This document shows, piece after piece, positions 35,455-46,540 of a stretch of DNA of 64,000 nt; position 1 is the first letter of the stretch; every line of letters begins with the position of its first letter. The notes under the pieces are model-generated. The model had not been told where the DNA came from, searched no databases, and saw only the letters and a list, made by a program, of their open reading frames with translations. This stretch comes from Steinernema hermaphroditum. Its lineage: Eukaryota > Nematoda > Chromadorea > Rhabditida > Steinernematidae. The translations under genes were made by a program, and so were the position numbers. Location of the stretch: contig CM059621.1 in NCBI GenBank assembly GCA_030435675.1, forward strand, positions 248,001 to 312,000, given 5' to 3'.

Positions 35455-37429
35455 CAAAGGGTGTCCAGACTGTAGTATACCAAAGGGTATGTCTGATCTG
35501 CCCTCAACATAACTCACTCATCTTCCCATGTTCGTCTTATACTGATCGACGGTGATCCGAGCAAGTAGGTTTGATATTTCATAATGGGTCAAATGATCAA
35601 GAGGTGGGGAGCGTGTGTGACTTCCGCATTCAGAGAAGTCGTGCTGTGCCTCAGTTCTGATATAATGACGAAATTTCGGACACATAATACATTGATTATA
35701 CCATTTCAATTATATGATGCATTTCGGCGCTTGCTGCGAACCTGCGACGTGCCGCGTAAGAGTAATTGGGTTGTTTTTCAGTGATTTGTCGTTTTCACCC
35801 TTCACCCGTTTTCACAGATCTTCTTTTTCCATATATAATAAAGAGCAGTTTGTTCCCCCATGTCAGTTAGGCACCTTTGTCGGACGTCCGCACTTGGATG
35901 TACTACTGGATGGTGCAAGACGGTGCGGCAGCACCGATATCAACCGCTGTAACAAATACCGCCCTAGAATATGAACTTGTTCAGCCAATGTGCCTAGGTC
36001 AAAGTGCCAATTTATTACCGTCACAGCAGGCTCTATTTACAATATAATACTGTACTGGTTTCCGCTAGCTTTCGGGTACACTACGCAGCATCTTTAGAAA
36101 GCACCTGCGCGAACGGCCTGAACTCACCCAATTAATCACATTTTTCGCATTTCCACAAACCGTTCATGTGTGCGCTCTCTGCATCTGTCTCCATCGATCT
36201 GCATTTTTCGATTGACGCGATCTTTAAAGTGTCGTGCGGAAAGACGCCGATACCGGTTTGAAGACATAACTATGCGTTCGTCGCCCATAATAATCTGACG
36301 AGATCTGTTTTTAATCTTTCCGGGGGAGACACTCTTTTGCATCATTCTGATCAAGAACACGTTCCAAAGAACAAAGGCTGAATTCTTTGCAGAATCTGGA
36401 TCTGTATGGGTTACATAGCTTGGCCAGCCCTTAAAATCAATGTTGTTAGGATAAACCTGGATGGCAAAGCAAAGAAAACGTCGTAAACAACTGCGGGACA
36501 TCTTTAAAGGCGATTTATCACTTCCTACAAAAACAGGAAAGGTGTAAAAGCTGGTGCAATAAGGACTGTTTTCTGTCCTTCCTCAACCAGACGGCTCCAT
36601 CATTTAGCCTTGACTGCATTTGTGGAAACTGACTTCCAAAAACATTCATTCAGGTTCCATGGACTGTATTGTAAAATCAGGTGACTTTTCCACTTCAATT
36701 TACCTCTGAAGATGTAAAAAACAGCCTTGCACCGTTACATAACCTTAATGTGAAAATGGACCGAGACCGGAGCTGCACTCTACAGTGTTTCTAACATATA
36801 TACTGACGCCTATGGCTTTCGTTACGCAAACCATCCCGACCATTCTTAAGTTCATCTTCATGCTTATTCAAACCATGCACACACATTCAAATGCTTAACA
36901 CTACTATTGTGATGGTTACCTAACGAGTGCATTCTGTAGCGCAGCATTCATAAGAAATTGGAGCAAAGTTTATTGTATTGACACCCAAACGGCGAACAAA
37001 TGAACGTATCGAATCTTCAAGGCATATGGAAGAACTGCAGGATCCCAGTCGCCCTTCTCTTCTGGAATGTTCACTGGATGCTTATAGCATTAGCACCATA
37101 TTCACTGCTTCATGATTCACTGTTTCTGGTCATTAATCGAGATCGCTCATTAAGTAAGCTTATGTATGTGCGTTAAAAATGATAAACCACTAGTGAAAGC
37201 CTCAGTCTGCAAAAGTTCTTAACAGCGGCTGATATTTGAAGTTACTGCATATTGCGGTTAGCTTGGCCGCTGTTTTCAGAATTCCTTAGAATTCTCAATT
37301 CATCAGAATTGGTGAGGAACGGCTCAAATGATCGCCCCAACAGGCTGGGGCCGGCCCATACTAGCCGGCTTGTGAGCAGCCCTGTTCACATACATGACCA
37401 TGGTGTCCAACCGGCTCAAAATTGAAATA
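35455..37429. other. Intergenic, nothing recognised
   Basis: About 2 kb with one longer minus-strand frame (36136-36501, 121 codons) that has no recognisable domain, signal peptide or splice context. I do not call it a gene. No repeat shared with the rest of the window was noticed. Confidence 0.3.
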
Positions 37430-37880
37430 AACCGTCACCTCCGGTCGCTCTCTGAGCGTCGGGTTGGTCAGACAGCAAACCCTGTGGCAGTTGTGACTGT
37501 TCCGGCTTCCAGAGGGAATTGGGACACCCGGAAGCCGTAGTCCCACCACCGCTGACAACAAGATGTTTGACGCCAGGAATCCGACGCCCGACGCTGCGTG
37601 AGATGTCATCCCGAAGGTCGCCGACGCTCTGAGGAACAGCGAAGACGCAACTCCCGGACCACGGACCATCAGATGCAAGCTCAGCAGCGTCCGCTGTGCC
37701 GCAAACGATATTCCGCTGCCATAGCTGAAGATTTGCCGATTCCCAGATGCCCCGTGAAGTGCGCCGTCTACGACCGGTTCGACATCTACGCCGCGCCAGG
37801 GATGAAGTAGTCTGTCAGACATCCTCTGTTTGTCTATTTTCGGTGTCGCGCAAGGCATAATACCTTTGATTCCCGAAATA
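37430..37880 (+). repeat. Composite repeat, module B copy
   Basis: Direct-orientation match to about 17700-18200. A frame encoding P-R-C-P-V-K followed by DRFDI-x-AAPGMK is open in both copies, but the differences between them are mostly non-synonymous, so there is no sign of selection on that frame. Confidence 0.6.
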
Positions 37881-37969
37881 AAGTCGTGAAAGTCAAAAAA
37901 AAAAATAAAGTCGTGAAAAGTCAAAGAATGTATAAAAGCAAGCGTCGGTTAGCAATTTTTTTTATGTAA

Positions 37970-38360
37970 CGTTCCCGTTCAGAATGACGCTTAAAAAACT
38001 CATCGATCCGATCTTTAAATTGCACAATCCCTTTCACATTTTTAAGTGCAGCTTCTTACACAAGTATGGTAGTGATTGACAAGAACAGGTCGCCCTCTCT
38101 TCAAAGATGTGAACAAAAAACGGAAGGTAGGCAGAGCTAACTTTCAATGATGCCCGGTGACCCGGAGCAGAATCTTCAAAAATTGCGCACAGAGAGCGCG
38201 CGACGGCCGAAAACGGATCGTCTCCGATCAGACGATTCATCAATCACCACGTTAAAGACTTCTTTCGCGCCTTCGGCGGCGCGGCGCCGATCGAAAGCGA
38301 TCGGTCTTCCCAAAGTTATGATGAATGGAGTGCGCGAGGCCCTGTTTTTGGACACTAGTG
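37970..38360. repeat. Inverted repeat pair 1, right copy
   Basis: Reverse complement of 6832-7225; the outer border of the nested inverted series on this side. Confidence 0.75.
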
Positions 38361-39089
38361 GAGTAATAATATTTTCGTCTTGACGTCTTGAACCCAAGAG
38401 ATAGAAAACAGTTTAATTATGCGGTCACAATTTATTCACATGTAGTTTATGCAGTTTGCTGTAGAAATTATTAAAACTATAAATATTTATTCATTACACT
38501 GTTCGATGTTGCGCACGGGGATCTGTGAACTTTGTAACAATGTGCTTGAAACTATAAAGTACTAAGTGTTGGTGTACCCGTTTTGTGAAACGAATGACTG
38601 TTTTCCAACTTCAACAGGACGGTCACACAAGTACAAAGAACACAAACAACATCGTTGCAGTTAAGTCACCATCGTCATCGAAAATCCTTTGCAGGCGTCT
38701 GGAGCGATCCAGAACTACAAGTTTTGCTGTGCTCTAACTGGTCACTCTTTGCTGTGCGCTGTTGCTGATCATCCCAAGGAGTGAAATAGTAAAGTATGAA
38801 AGGATGAGGGAGTGGAACCCGGATATCGAAAATGGCCGCCAAAACACTTCCTTGATCGTCAGATGTGTCATGCATTGAAGGCTGAAGGATACATTATTTC
38901 GTAGTACTGTCGCGCCTACAGCGTTGCGAAAATAATGAAAAAATGCGAAAAAACATCTACTGTTTTTTGCGTCGCTTACCCAGAGACTACGAACATACTT
39001 TCATGGGAACACTTGATGCTCGCGTTTCGTATTCAATTAACTGGAGTGTCGCATTCTCACAGTATTTCTCCATCTATCAGCAGTAGACT

Positions 39090-40070
39090 ATGGATCTTCG
39101 ATATGAAGTTCTCTTCAACCGACTTCTCGACATAACTGCCGTCATCCACATACCCGTCAAGATCTTCGCTATGGTCATCGTCGTACACCACAGCCCGACA
39201 AACATGCGGGTGATTTCTTTTTTTCTTCTACACGGACTGATCTGGAATTTCGGTGCCAATCTGACATTCACGTTTATGCACGCCTACCCAATGCTTCCAG
39301 CTGAGTGCTTTAAACTCTATGGGATTGCTAGCTTCGTAGATAATGAACTCTTCGAGCACGTTCTGTTCCTTCTTCTCTTCGTGTGTACCCTCAACTGTCT
39401 CATAGCTATGGCTGCGACTTTTCTTTATCGCTTAATCATCTTTTTGTTCGGCAATCAAGTGGATAAGTTCAGACAAGAGATCCTGTCGTTTTGTTTCATT
39501 GTACACGTTGTATCGACGCTCGCAATGATATACCTCTACTGGCAATGGGCTGTGCCAAAGGCTGAATATCCCATACCCGAAGAACTTCCGACAGATGGCT
39601 CCATCGCATGCTTCAAACCCAGTGGACCTCAGAAAACGGCGGCACTTTTCACTCTTCTGGCGGCGCTAGCCTTAGCTGTTATCGTAATTGTTGCTTGTGC
39701 CCTCTGGCTAGCGCTAATCATTCACAAGAAAAAGAGCAAGATACACAAGACGATCTTGGGCAATCACAAAAAAATCTTGAAAATACTGGTAACAATAACA
39801 ATATTTCCAGTATTATTTTGTGCTGTGCCTCTTGCCGTGATTATTGTCACGGCAATAGACCCACATATGCTCTATGCAAAAGAGATTTGTGCAATCGCTA
39901 TAGTAGTAATAGCAAATCATGGAACGCTCTATGCGATTTGTTTGATTTTGGCAGTTGAACCCTATCAGAAAGCGGCCAAGCATATACTGCTCAGAGGAGC
40001 TTCCTTTAAATCTCTTAACGCTATTATTGTGAACAAAGTGTTTTTTATTCGGGACACTGTTGTCACATAA
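39090..40070 (+). CDS. Serpentine chemoreceptor, tandem copy 1, intronless
   Basis: A 326-residue single-exon 7TM protein: HHSPTNM at the TM1-TM2 junction, a basic third intracellular region (KKKSKIHKTILGNHKKILK, about residues 214-232), and VEPYQ after TM7 where the family usually has PYR. Between TM2 and TM3 lies a Cys (PAECFKLYG) that could form the usual disulphide with the Cys of the second extracellular loop (ACFKP). It differs clearly from the receptors at 3.2, 5.5 and 19.3 kb, so it is another Str-superfamily lineage. The next gene is its close duplicate, 2443 bp downstream start to start. Confidence 0.87.
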   Translation: MDLRYEVLFNRLLDITAVIHIPVKIFAMVIVVHHSPTNMRVISFFLLHGLIWNFGANLTFTFMHAYPMLPAECFKLYGIASFVDNELFEHVLFLLLFVCTLNCLIAMAATFLYRLIIFLFGNQVDKFRQEILSFCFIVHVVSTLAMIYLYWQWAVPKAEYPIPEELPTDGSIACFKPSGPQKTAALFTLLAALALAVIVIVACALWLALIIHKKKSKIHKTILGNHKKILKILVTITIFPVLFCAVPLAVIIVTAIDPHMLYAKEICAIAIVVIANHGTLYAICLILAVEPYQKAAKHILLRGASFKSLNAIIVNKVFFIRDTVVT

Positions 40071-41532
40071 CTGGCATACTGTCTTGTGGCCTGCGTTGTT
40101 AATCAGGGAAAACATCTACCACTACATATTCGTCTTTGTCCTTTCTGAATACACCATGTGTAGTTCATCTAATAACGCTTTGTATCGTTTGTTTTGTTTT
40201 TGCTATTCTTTGTGCGTTACCCGATAAATTAGAGTTCGTTGGCGTGATACGTGAATCATAAGCATTATGATGAAAAAGAACGCTATGTTCAGTGAAATGC
40301 GCTTGGCCGTCAAAAGGGAGGCGTAAGCTTAACTTCGATGTTGTATGACACACATTTCACACTAGAAAAAAGCTCCATTCAGTGATTTGGACGTTCAAAA
40401 CCGAGAGATATTCCAGCTTCGGCGCAAAGTCCGTAGCTACTATCTAACAGCTGAAGGATATCCATACTCTAACTAGGGAACCTTCGTGTTCGCCTAAGAT
40501 CGAGCTGAAAATTACCACTCCGATTATCGCTGAACGACCGCAACGACCTTACTGAATGGGCGATTTTCACCAGTGTGATTCTCGCAACGATTGACTTGAT
40601 ACTGTGAGCGCGCGAGTGTGTGGCGTGCATGTGACTGTGTTGTTCGTATATAGTCAGATTAGAAAATCTCTTGGCAAAACGGCGAGTACTCCCGCCACGA
40701 CTTATAAAGGTCGTATGTTCGTGCAGCGCCGAAATTTCAATGGAATTTTTGAATTTGTACAAGAATCGCGTGTTTTCTTCACGTATGAGGCGTGATTTCG
40801 AAAATCGCAACACTATGTTGTAGATCTGTCTCTGGCGGATCGTTTGCGCCATCACTGAGCGCCAGAGATAGAATTTCTACGGAGGTGATAGCTTTTTCAT
40901 CTCACCGACTTGTGCTTTCCTCTAGTTTCTCGCCTTCTACATTGCGCGTCTTGCTCAAACCGGCACAACAGATCTTGGATATTGCCTGCGAATTGACAAC
41001 AACCTATGAAACGAACTACCGATCCAGCGCACAGATAAGCATAGATTCGAAAGTTACGTTCCAATCATTATGGACAGCGGTGTGGGAAATGGCCGCTAAA
41101 ACAATACCTTGGTCGACCACTCAGCCAGTTAGATCTGCCTTGGGAAAGTTCATTACGGTCATTGGAACGTAACATTTGAAGAGGTGTCTGCATAGTCAGT
41201 TGTGTCATACACATCAACACCATTATATGTAATTGTATCTTATTATCAAGAGCATACATTATTTCCCATATAATTTCAATGTTGTCGCGCCGCAAAACGT
41301 CCTGGAAATATAATGTATAGTTCGAAAAGCATATTCTTGTTTTCGAAAATAATCTTTTGCTACACCTTTTCGTATGCATAAAGAGTTAGGTTTTAGAAAA
41401 GGCTAGAAGCATGCTTACTTAGCAAAGTTCGTGCACACGTCTTTCATCGGAACACTTGGCGCTCGCATTTTGTATTCAATTAACTCGAGTGTGGCATTCT
41501 CACATTATTTCGCCACCTATCAGCACTAGACT
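40071..41532. other. Spacer between tandem receptors, with duplicated 5' flank
   Basis: The last 125 bp (about 41410-41532) repeats the 5' flank of the first receptor (about 38965-39089; shared GTATTCAATTAACT and ATCAGCA-TAGACTATGG). A weaker match near 41090-41210 (AAATGGCCGC-AAAACA) pairs with 38830-38880. The duplication unit therefore includes upstream DNA. Open frames in the spacer, including a 128-codon one on the minus strand, show no protein features. Confidence 0.5.
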
Positions 41533-42504
41533 ATGGATCTTCGATATGAAGTTCTCTTTAACCGACTTCTCGACATAACTGCCGTCATCCACATACCCGT
41601 CAAGATCTTCGCTATGGTCATCGTCGTACGCTACAGCCCGAAAAACATGCGTTTCATGTCAATCTTTCTTCTACACGGACTAATCTGGAATTTCGGCGCC
41701 AATCTGATATTTACGTTCATGCACGCCTACCCAATGCTTCCAGCTGAGTGCTTTAAACTCTATGGGATTGTTAGCTTCGTAGATAATGAACTCTTCGGTC
41801 ACATTATGTTCCTCCTTCTCTTTGCCTGCATCCTGAACTGCCTCATAGCTATGGCTGCGACTTTTCTTTATCGCTTAATCATCTTTTTGTTCGGCAATCA
41901 AGTGGATAAGTTCAGACAGGAGATCCTGTCGTTTTGTGTCATTGTACACGTTGTATCGACGCTCGCAATGATATACCTCTACTGGCAATGGGCTGTGCCA
42001 AAGGCTGAATATCCCATACCCGAAGAACTGCCACCAAGCAACTTTATCTCATGCTTCAAACCCAGTGGACCTCAAAAGGCGGCGGCACTTTTCACTCTTC
42101 TGGCGGCGCTAGCCTTAGCTGTTATCGTAATTGTTGCTTGTGCCCTTTGGTTAGCGCTCAGTATCTACATGAAAAAGAGCAAGATTCACAATACGATCTT
42201 GGGCAATCACAAAAGAATCTTGAAGATACTAGTTACAATAACAATATTTCCAGTATTGTTTGGTGCTGTGCCTCTTGTCTTGGTTATTGTCACGGCAATA
42301 GACCCGCATATGTCCTATGCTGAAGAGATTTGTGCAATCGCTATAGTAGTAATAGCAAATCATGGAACGCTCTATGCGATTTGTTTGATTTTGGTAGTTG
42401 AACCCTATCGGAAAGCGGCCAAACATATACTACCTTACTTTAAATCTCTTAATACCGTTATTGTAACTCAGGTGTTTCTTATTCGGCCCTCTGCTGTTCC
42501 ATAA
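41533..42504 (+). CDS. Serpentine chemoreceptor, tandem copy 2, intronless
   Basis: A 323-residue duplicate of the receptor at 39090-40070, about 90% identical. Differences cluster in three places: the end of TM1 (VHHSPTNMRVIS against VRYSPKNMRFMS), the second extracellular loop (LPTDGSIACF against LPPSNFISCF), and the C-terminal tail, which is three residues shorter here. This copy keeps the family-typical PYR after TM7. Long stretches between these patches are identical at DNA level, pointing to patchy gene conversion or local selection on ligand-facing loops. Confidence 0.88.
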   Translation: MDLRYEVLFNRLLDITAVIHIPVKIFAMVIVVRYSPKNMRFMSIFLLHGLIWNFGANLIFTFMHAYPMLPAECFKLYGIVSFVDNELFGHIMFLLLFACILNCLIAMAATFLYRLIIFLFGNQVDKFRQEILSFCVIVHVVSTLAMIYLYWQWAVPKAEYPIPEELPPSNFISCFKPSGPQKAAALFTLLAALALAVIVIVACALWLALSIYMKKSKIHNTILGNHKRILKILVTITIFPVLFGAVPLVLVIVTAIDPHMSYAEEICAIAIVVIANHGTLYAICLILVVEPYRKAAKHILPYFKSLNTVIVTQVFLIRPSAVP

Positions 42505-42802
42505 CTAATGTTTATTGCGTCTTCGTCGTTTCCTTTCTACATACACTATCCGTTTCAAATTGTCGTTCACCTATTAACGCTTTCTATTGTTTCGTTTGTA
42601 GTTACTGGTTGTTCTCCATTGCTTGATAAATTAGAGAACTCGTTGGCGTAATGAATCGTCAGCTTGATGACGGAATAGAACGCTCTGTACAGTGAAATTC
42701 GGCTTTCCATCAAAAGGCCGGTGGGTCGACGTTTACCGCTTATAATTTGTGAAATTATCGCCGAATCGCCGAAAAATAATAACGCGCGAAAAGAAAATGA
42801 TT

Positions 42803-42875
42803 CGACCGTGACAGGACTCGAACCTGCAATCTTCGGATCCGAAGTCCGACGCCTTATCCATTAGGCCACACGGTC
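42803..42875 (-). tRNA. tRNA-Arg (anticodon TCG)
   Basis: A 73-nt sequence folds into a full cloverleaf: acceptor GACCGTG pairs with CACGGTC, D-arm GGCCTAATGGATAAGGC, anticodon stem TCGGA/TCCGA with loop CTTCGGA (anticodon TCG), and T-arm CAGG-TTCGAGT-CCTG. There is no intron. The discriminator base is G, and CCA is not encoded, as usual in eukaryotes. A and B boxes are intact, so it should be transcribed by pol III. Confidence 0.95.
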
Positions 42876-44651
42876 ACACTGTTCGCTAAAGGTCACTGTG
42901 GTTACTATTCGATCCTGAGTTATATGATCATGCAGGAAAAAACCAAATATTACTATCGTGTGGCAAAGAAATTCTAATTATTAGTTAGCAGAACCACTCA
43001 CAAGGCTGATACTGATGTGGGACCCTTTGGTAAAGACCAATCCAATATGTGTTAATGGAATACAACATCAAAATTTAGTCCATCTCGAGGACCTTTTTTA
43101 GTACTTTTCAATATTAATGCTGTGACCGTCGATGAGGCTCGCGATGACGTGTCTGTGGATCAGCGATTAGGAGGAAGATCAGTCTTAGAACACAGGATGA
43201 TGATGTCGCTTATGATGAGCCCCTTACAGAAGCAGCGGTCGGCTTTAAGGATCTTGAAAAGAGGTCGTTTTTGGGAGGAATTTCTTTGTCATTGTCAGCA
43301 GTGTTCTATTAGTCTAAAGAGGTGCTAAGCTTTAATTTATCTTCTTGTGAAGCAGCCGAGTGTGCTTCTCCAAGATCAGCACAAACCACGCTTCGCTGAC
43401 GAAAATCGGAGTTTTTCTTTTTTCAGCTGTTCAACTGCACGGTCCTTTCATGCATTTTTCTTTATAATTCAATTAGCACCTAGACCATTCGGTCCTTTTC
43501 AACGACATGAGCATAATTTTACCTGTCCGTTCCAAAACAACACCGACGGCAACCGTCTCCAACCAGGAGCACGAAAATCAAAAACGAAACCATCTGAATC
43601 GTTACACCGCTGTCGTCGCCAGCGTGGGTCATATGAACCCACATACTCGCATTGAAAACAAAGTGTACCTGTGTCAGAGTACTAAAAATAGACCCGAAGA
43701 AAGGTGAATAAATACCGAGATGGACATTAAATACACAAAGTACTGATAAACATCTCCGCCAAGGTGACAAAAGACGATCGATGTTCAGATTACACTTGAT
43801 GCTAATATTTTTGATTTTTGAGTTTTGCACCGGTTCATGAAGACGTTGGGAAAAAGCCGTGGTGGATAGCTCCACAAAAACGAGTCGGAAAACCGGAGAA
43901 TTTGCAGTAGGTATCGTGATCGATCACTTTTTGCTCTCAACCAAAGGTTCTTTGTCTTATGGATGACGCGGAAATGCGATCAAAAGAATGCATAGGCGAC
44001 AAAGAAACGTCGCCTCACGCAGTTGTGGAACGGCATTGAACTTGAATTTCAAAGGAGGGGTAGTACTTTTCGCGTAAACAAAGGGCGAGCTGAGTGGTTT
44101 AGCGGAGAAAACGGGGACCGTCTCATCAACGGGTTTTCTAGGGGTGTGCTGCATTTTCGAAAGTCGGATCTGGTTGTGCGGGATATATGAAGTCTATCTT
44201 CTTGTGTTTCTTGTTGTATTTATGATGCGATGGCCCTTCTTTGGATCACCCTTCCAATCCTTCAAAATACAAACTTTGACAGGTTCCTTTGTGTTCAATG
44301 TGAGGCTTCTTTTCATACCTCTGTACCCACCGTCCCTCTGTCAGTGAACCCGCTCTCCTGTCCTCGTATAGCCGGCCGAAATAATAAAGGCAGTAAGTTT
44401 CCCAAATTGGCAACTGATCCGTCAGCTCCTGTCACCCGTCGCCAGGGTTCGGCCACAACTGATCTCAAAAACAACAGTTTCCAATAGCTGATCCCAGGGA
44501 AAACTGATCATAACTCTTCCCTAGGACAAGGTAGCTTAGCCTGTTTGTGTTCGGGCGGTTTGTAGCTTCATCACTCTGAGCCGTAGGAGGTGAGTTCCCC
44601 ATCGGCGTCAGTCGGCGTCTTGGTCTATTCTATTAACAAAAATGGTTATAG
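42876..44651. other. Intergenic, nothing recognised
   Basis: About 1.8 kb. Several frames of 60-118 codons on both strands (for example 43957-44154 and 43519-43875, minus) lack signal peptides, domains or consistent splice sites, so none is called. Confidence 0.3.
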
Positions 44652-44906
44652 GGCGATAATAGATGGCTAGAATTAAAGACAAATGTCTTGATTTTCCAAA
44701 TGATTTTACAAATGATTTTCCTCCGGGCGGATCCGAACCCCGGACCTTTTGACTGATATCGGCTTCCAACCGTGGGGTGAATAGCGGTGTCCAGGTCTGA
44801 GACAGAAGGTCCGGGGTTCGGATCCGCCCGCAGGCAAAACTTTTTCTTTAATCATATGCAAAAGGGCGATAATAGATGACCAGATTTAAAGACAAATGTC
44901 TTCTAC
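44652..44906. repeat. Hairpin element between about 42-bp direct repeats
   Basis: GGGCGATAATAGATG followed by ATTAAAGACAAATGTCTT-like sequence occurs at 44652-44693 and again at 44865-44906 in the same orientation. Between them lies a hairpin with arms GCGGATCCGAACCCCGGACC and GGTCCGGGGTTCGGATCCGC, the T-arm-like arms of the 35.2-kb MITE family. The hAT ends themselves are not recognisable here. Confidence 0.55.
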
Positions 44907-45017
44907 ACCATTCCTACACTCGCCCAAGTCTGTTTTCACACTTTGATGATATGCTGAAGACAACAACACACCTCTTTTCTTTACGATCTACCACTTGCTG
45001 TTGCCGATTGGAGTACT

Positions 45018-45566
45018 ACATAAAGTGGTGCCACCAAATAAAAGATCAAAGAGTGTGTTTTTGAAAGTTAAGACGGTCACTTAAAGTGATGGATTGGTCT
45101 GATTGCGGAATTTCCTTCACCAAATGATGCCGGTTTTAGTTTCATACCGTTCAGTTTTAGTCCGGATCTTTGAAGAGGGTAATAGTCGCGTTTCAGCTGC
45201 AATTTCACGCTAAGTTCGCGGGAAATTTCCGATTAAAGAGCATCTTCACTTTCCCTTTCACAGCAAAGTACGCTCTGTGATTGATAGCTTCACGGATGCC
45301 GGTTGCTTTTTCGGACGTGCAGAGAAGCGACTGCGAATTGCATGAAGTATAAAATTCAATGAACGAACATTACGAATGTTAAAAAGTTCAATTGTAAAGG
45401 CATCGTTTTTTTGGGCTGTTTACTGCTTCCTTACAGCGCGTAAAAACATTCTAAAGGAGCGGTATGTGAAGGAAATTCCGCAGGTAGACAGATCAGTCAC
45501 TTTAATTGACTTCCCATCTTTCAAAAACACACTATTTGATCTTCTATGTGGTGGCACCACCTTATG
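45018..45566. mobile_element. MITE of about 550 bp with arms of about 105 bp
   Basis: AAGTGGTGCCACCA at the left end and TGGTGGCACCACCT at the right end begin inverted arms that continue through AAGATCAAA(G/T)AGTGTGTTTTTGAAAG and GATTG-TCTGA-TGCGGAATTTCC. The interior has no coding capacity. The termini are themselves palindromic (GGTGCCACC). The target duplication could not be settled because CATAA flanks both sides in inverted orientation. Confidence 0.65.
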
Positions 45567-45639
45567 AACTTCCTTAATCAGAAGCAACAGATGGCAGATC
45601 GAAAGAAAAAGAAAGTGATGTTGCTTCCACCATTTTTGC

Positions 45640-46175
45640 ATTTTGCCTGTACCGGGATCAGATTTCATGAAGGTGGTCTGATTCCATCCTCTGGAAATCA
45701 GAGACCACTCTAATGCGCCCACTCCAAATCCCACTCCGGAAAATTAAATTTCAAGAATTCCAGGAAGCTTTCTAAAAGTTTCCACGAGATTAAAATGAAG
45801 AAAAATCCTTTATATCGGAACCAAAAAAGAAAACAAAGATGATGCCAGAAAGAGTTTTTTATACATATCATGTGATGGCTTTCAATGATGCGAGAATGGT
45901 CCAGACCAGTGTATGACAGTTTGTTCGTCACTTAGGCACAAGAAGGGCGATTCAACAGCTGCGGAGGTGCTTTCGGCGATCTTTTCTTATCACAGTAAGC
46001 TCCCGGAATCCTTCAAATTTAATTTTTCAGAGTGGGATTTAGATGGGCGCCTTAGAGTGGTCTCTGATGTTCCAGAGAGTGGTCTCTGATTTCAAGGGAA
46101 CGGGATCAGACGACCTTTATGAAATCTGTTTAAGTCCAGAGACTTGAACAGATTTCATAAAGGTCGTCCTGTGTA
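45640..46175. repeat. Rearranged inverted repeat around 45.7/46.1 kb
   Basis: GATCAGATTTCATGAAGGTGG, AGAGACCACTCTAATGCGCCCACT and AAATTTAATTTTC-like blocks near 45655-45760 recur inverted near 46020-46170. The right side is itself locally duplicated (AGAGTGGTCTCTGAT twice, and AACAGATTTCATAAAGGTCG). There is no gene. Probably a decayed MITE. Confidence 0.4.
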
Positions 46176-46309
46176 TATAAGGAAGAAAACGAAAACAAAC
46201 TGTCACTTCCTAAATTGAACGCTGTTGTAGCCTGCGAAATAAAGTATTCCCAGATATTCCGTCCGTTAGCTCTACGGACCAAGTGTTATCAACTATGTCG
46301 AGACTTCTG

Positions 46310-46535
46310 GCACCAATATTGCACGGCTCTGGTTCGGATCCCCGCTTACGCACTTTTTCCACATGTTCTTTGAGATGTTTAGATTTTGCTCATTTAGAAT
46401 CACAAATGGAATATGCTCCAGAATGTTACGCCAATAGAACAAGTAAAGAAAAGAAAAAGATTTTCCTCGGGGCGGATCCGAACCCCGGACTTTTTGACTG
46501 ATTCCGATTTGTTCTTGTCTTGAACCGGGCGCATC
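46310..46535. mobile_element. hAT-like MITE copy, partial ends
   Basis: Interior TTTAGAATCA, then AGAATGTTA and AAAGA-TTTTCCTCGGGGCGG, match the interior of the 35.2-kb element in the same order. The right arm (GCGGATCCGAACCCCGGAC, GACTGATTCCGATTTGTTC) is kept. The left arm is truncated and the ends are eroded. Confidence 0.6.
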
Positions 46536-46540
46536 TTTAC

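Noticed and set aside
36136..36501. 121-codon minus-strand frame
   Set aside because: No domain, no signal, no splice context and no repeat partner. Not enough to call a gene.
5477..40070. Receptors at 5.5 kb (minus) and 39.1 kb (plus) as the outermost pair of the inverted duplication
   Set aside because: Position and orientation fit, but the proteins are too different beyond family landmarks to support common origin by that duplication.
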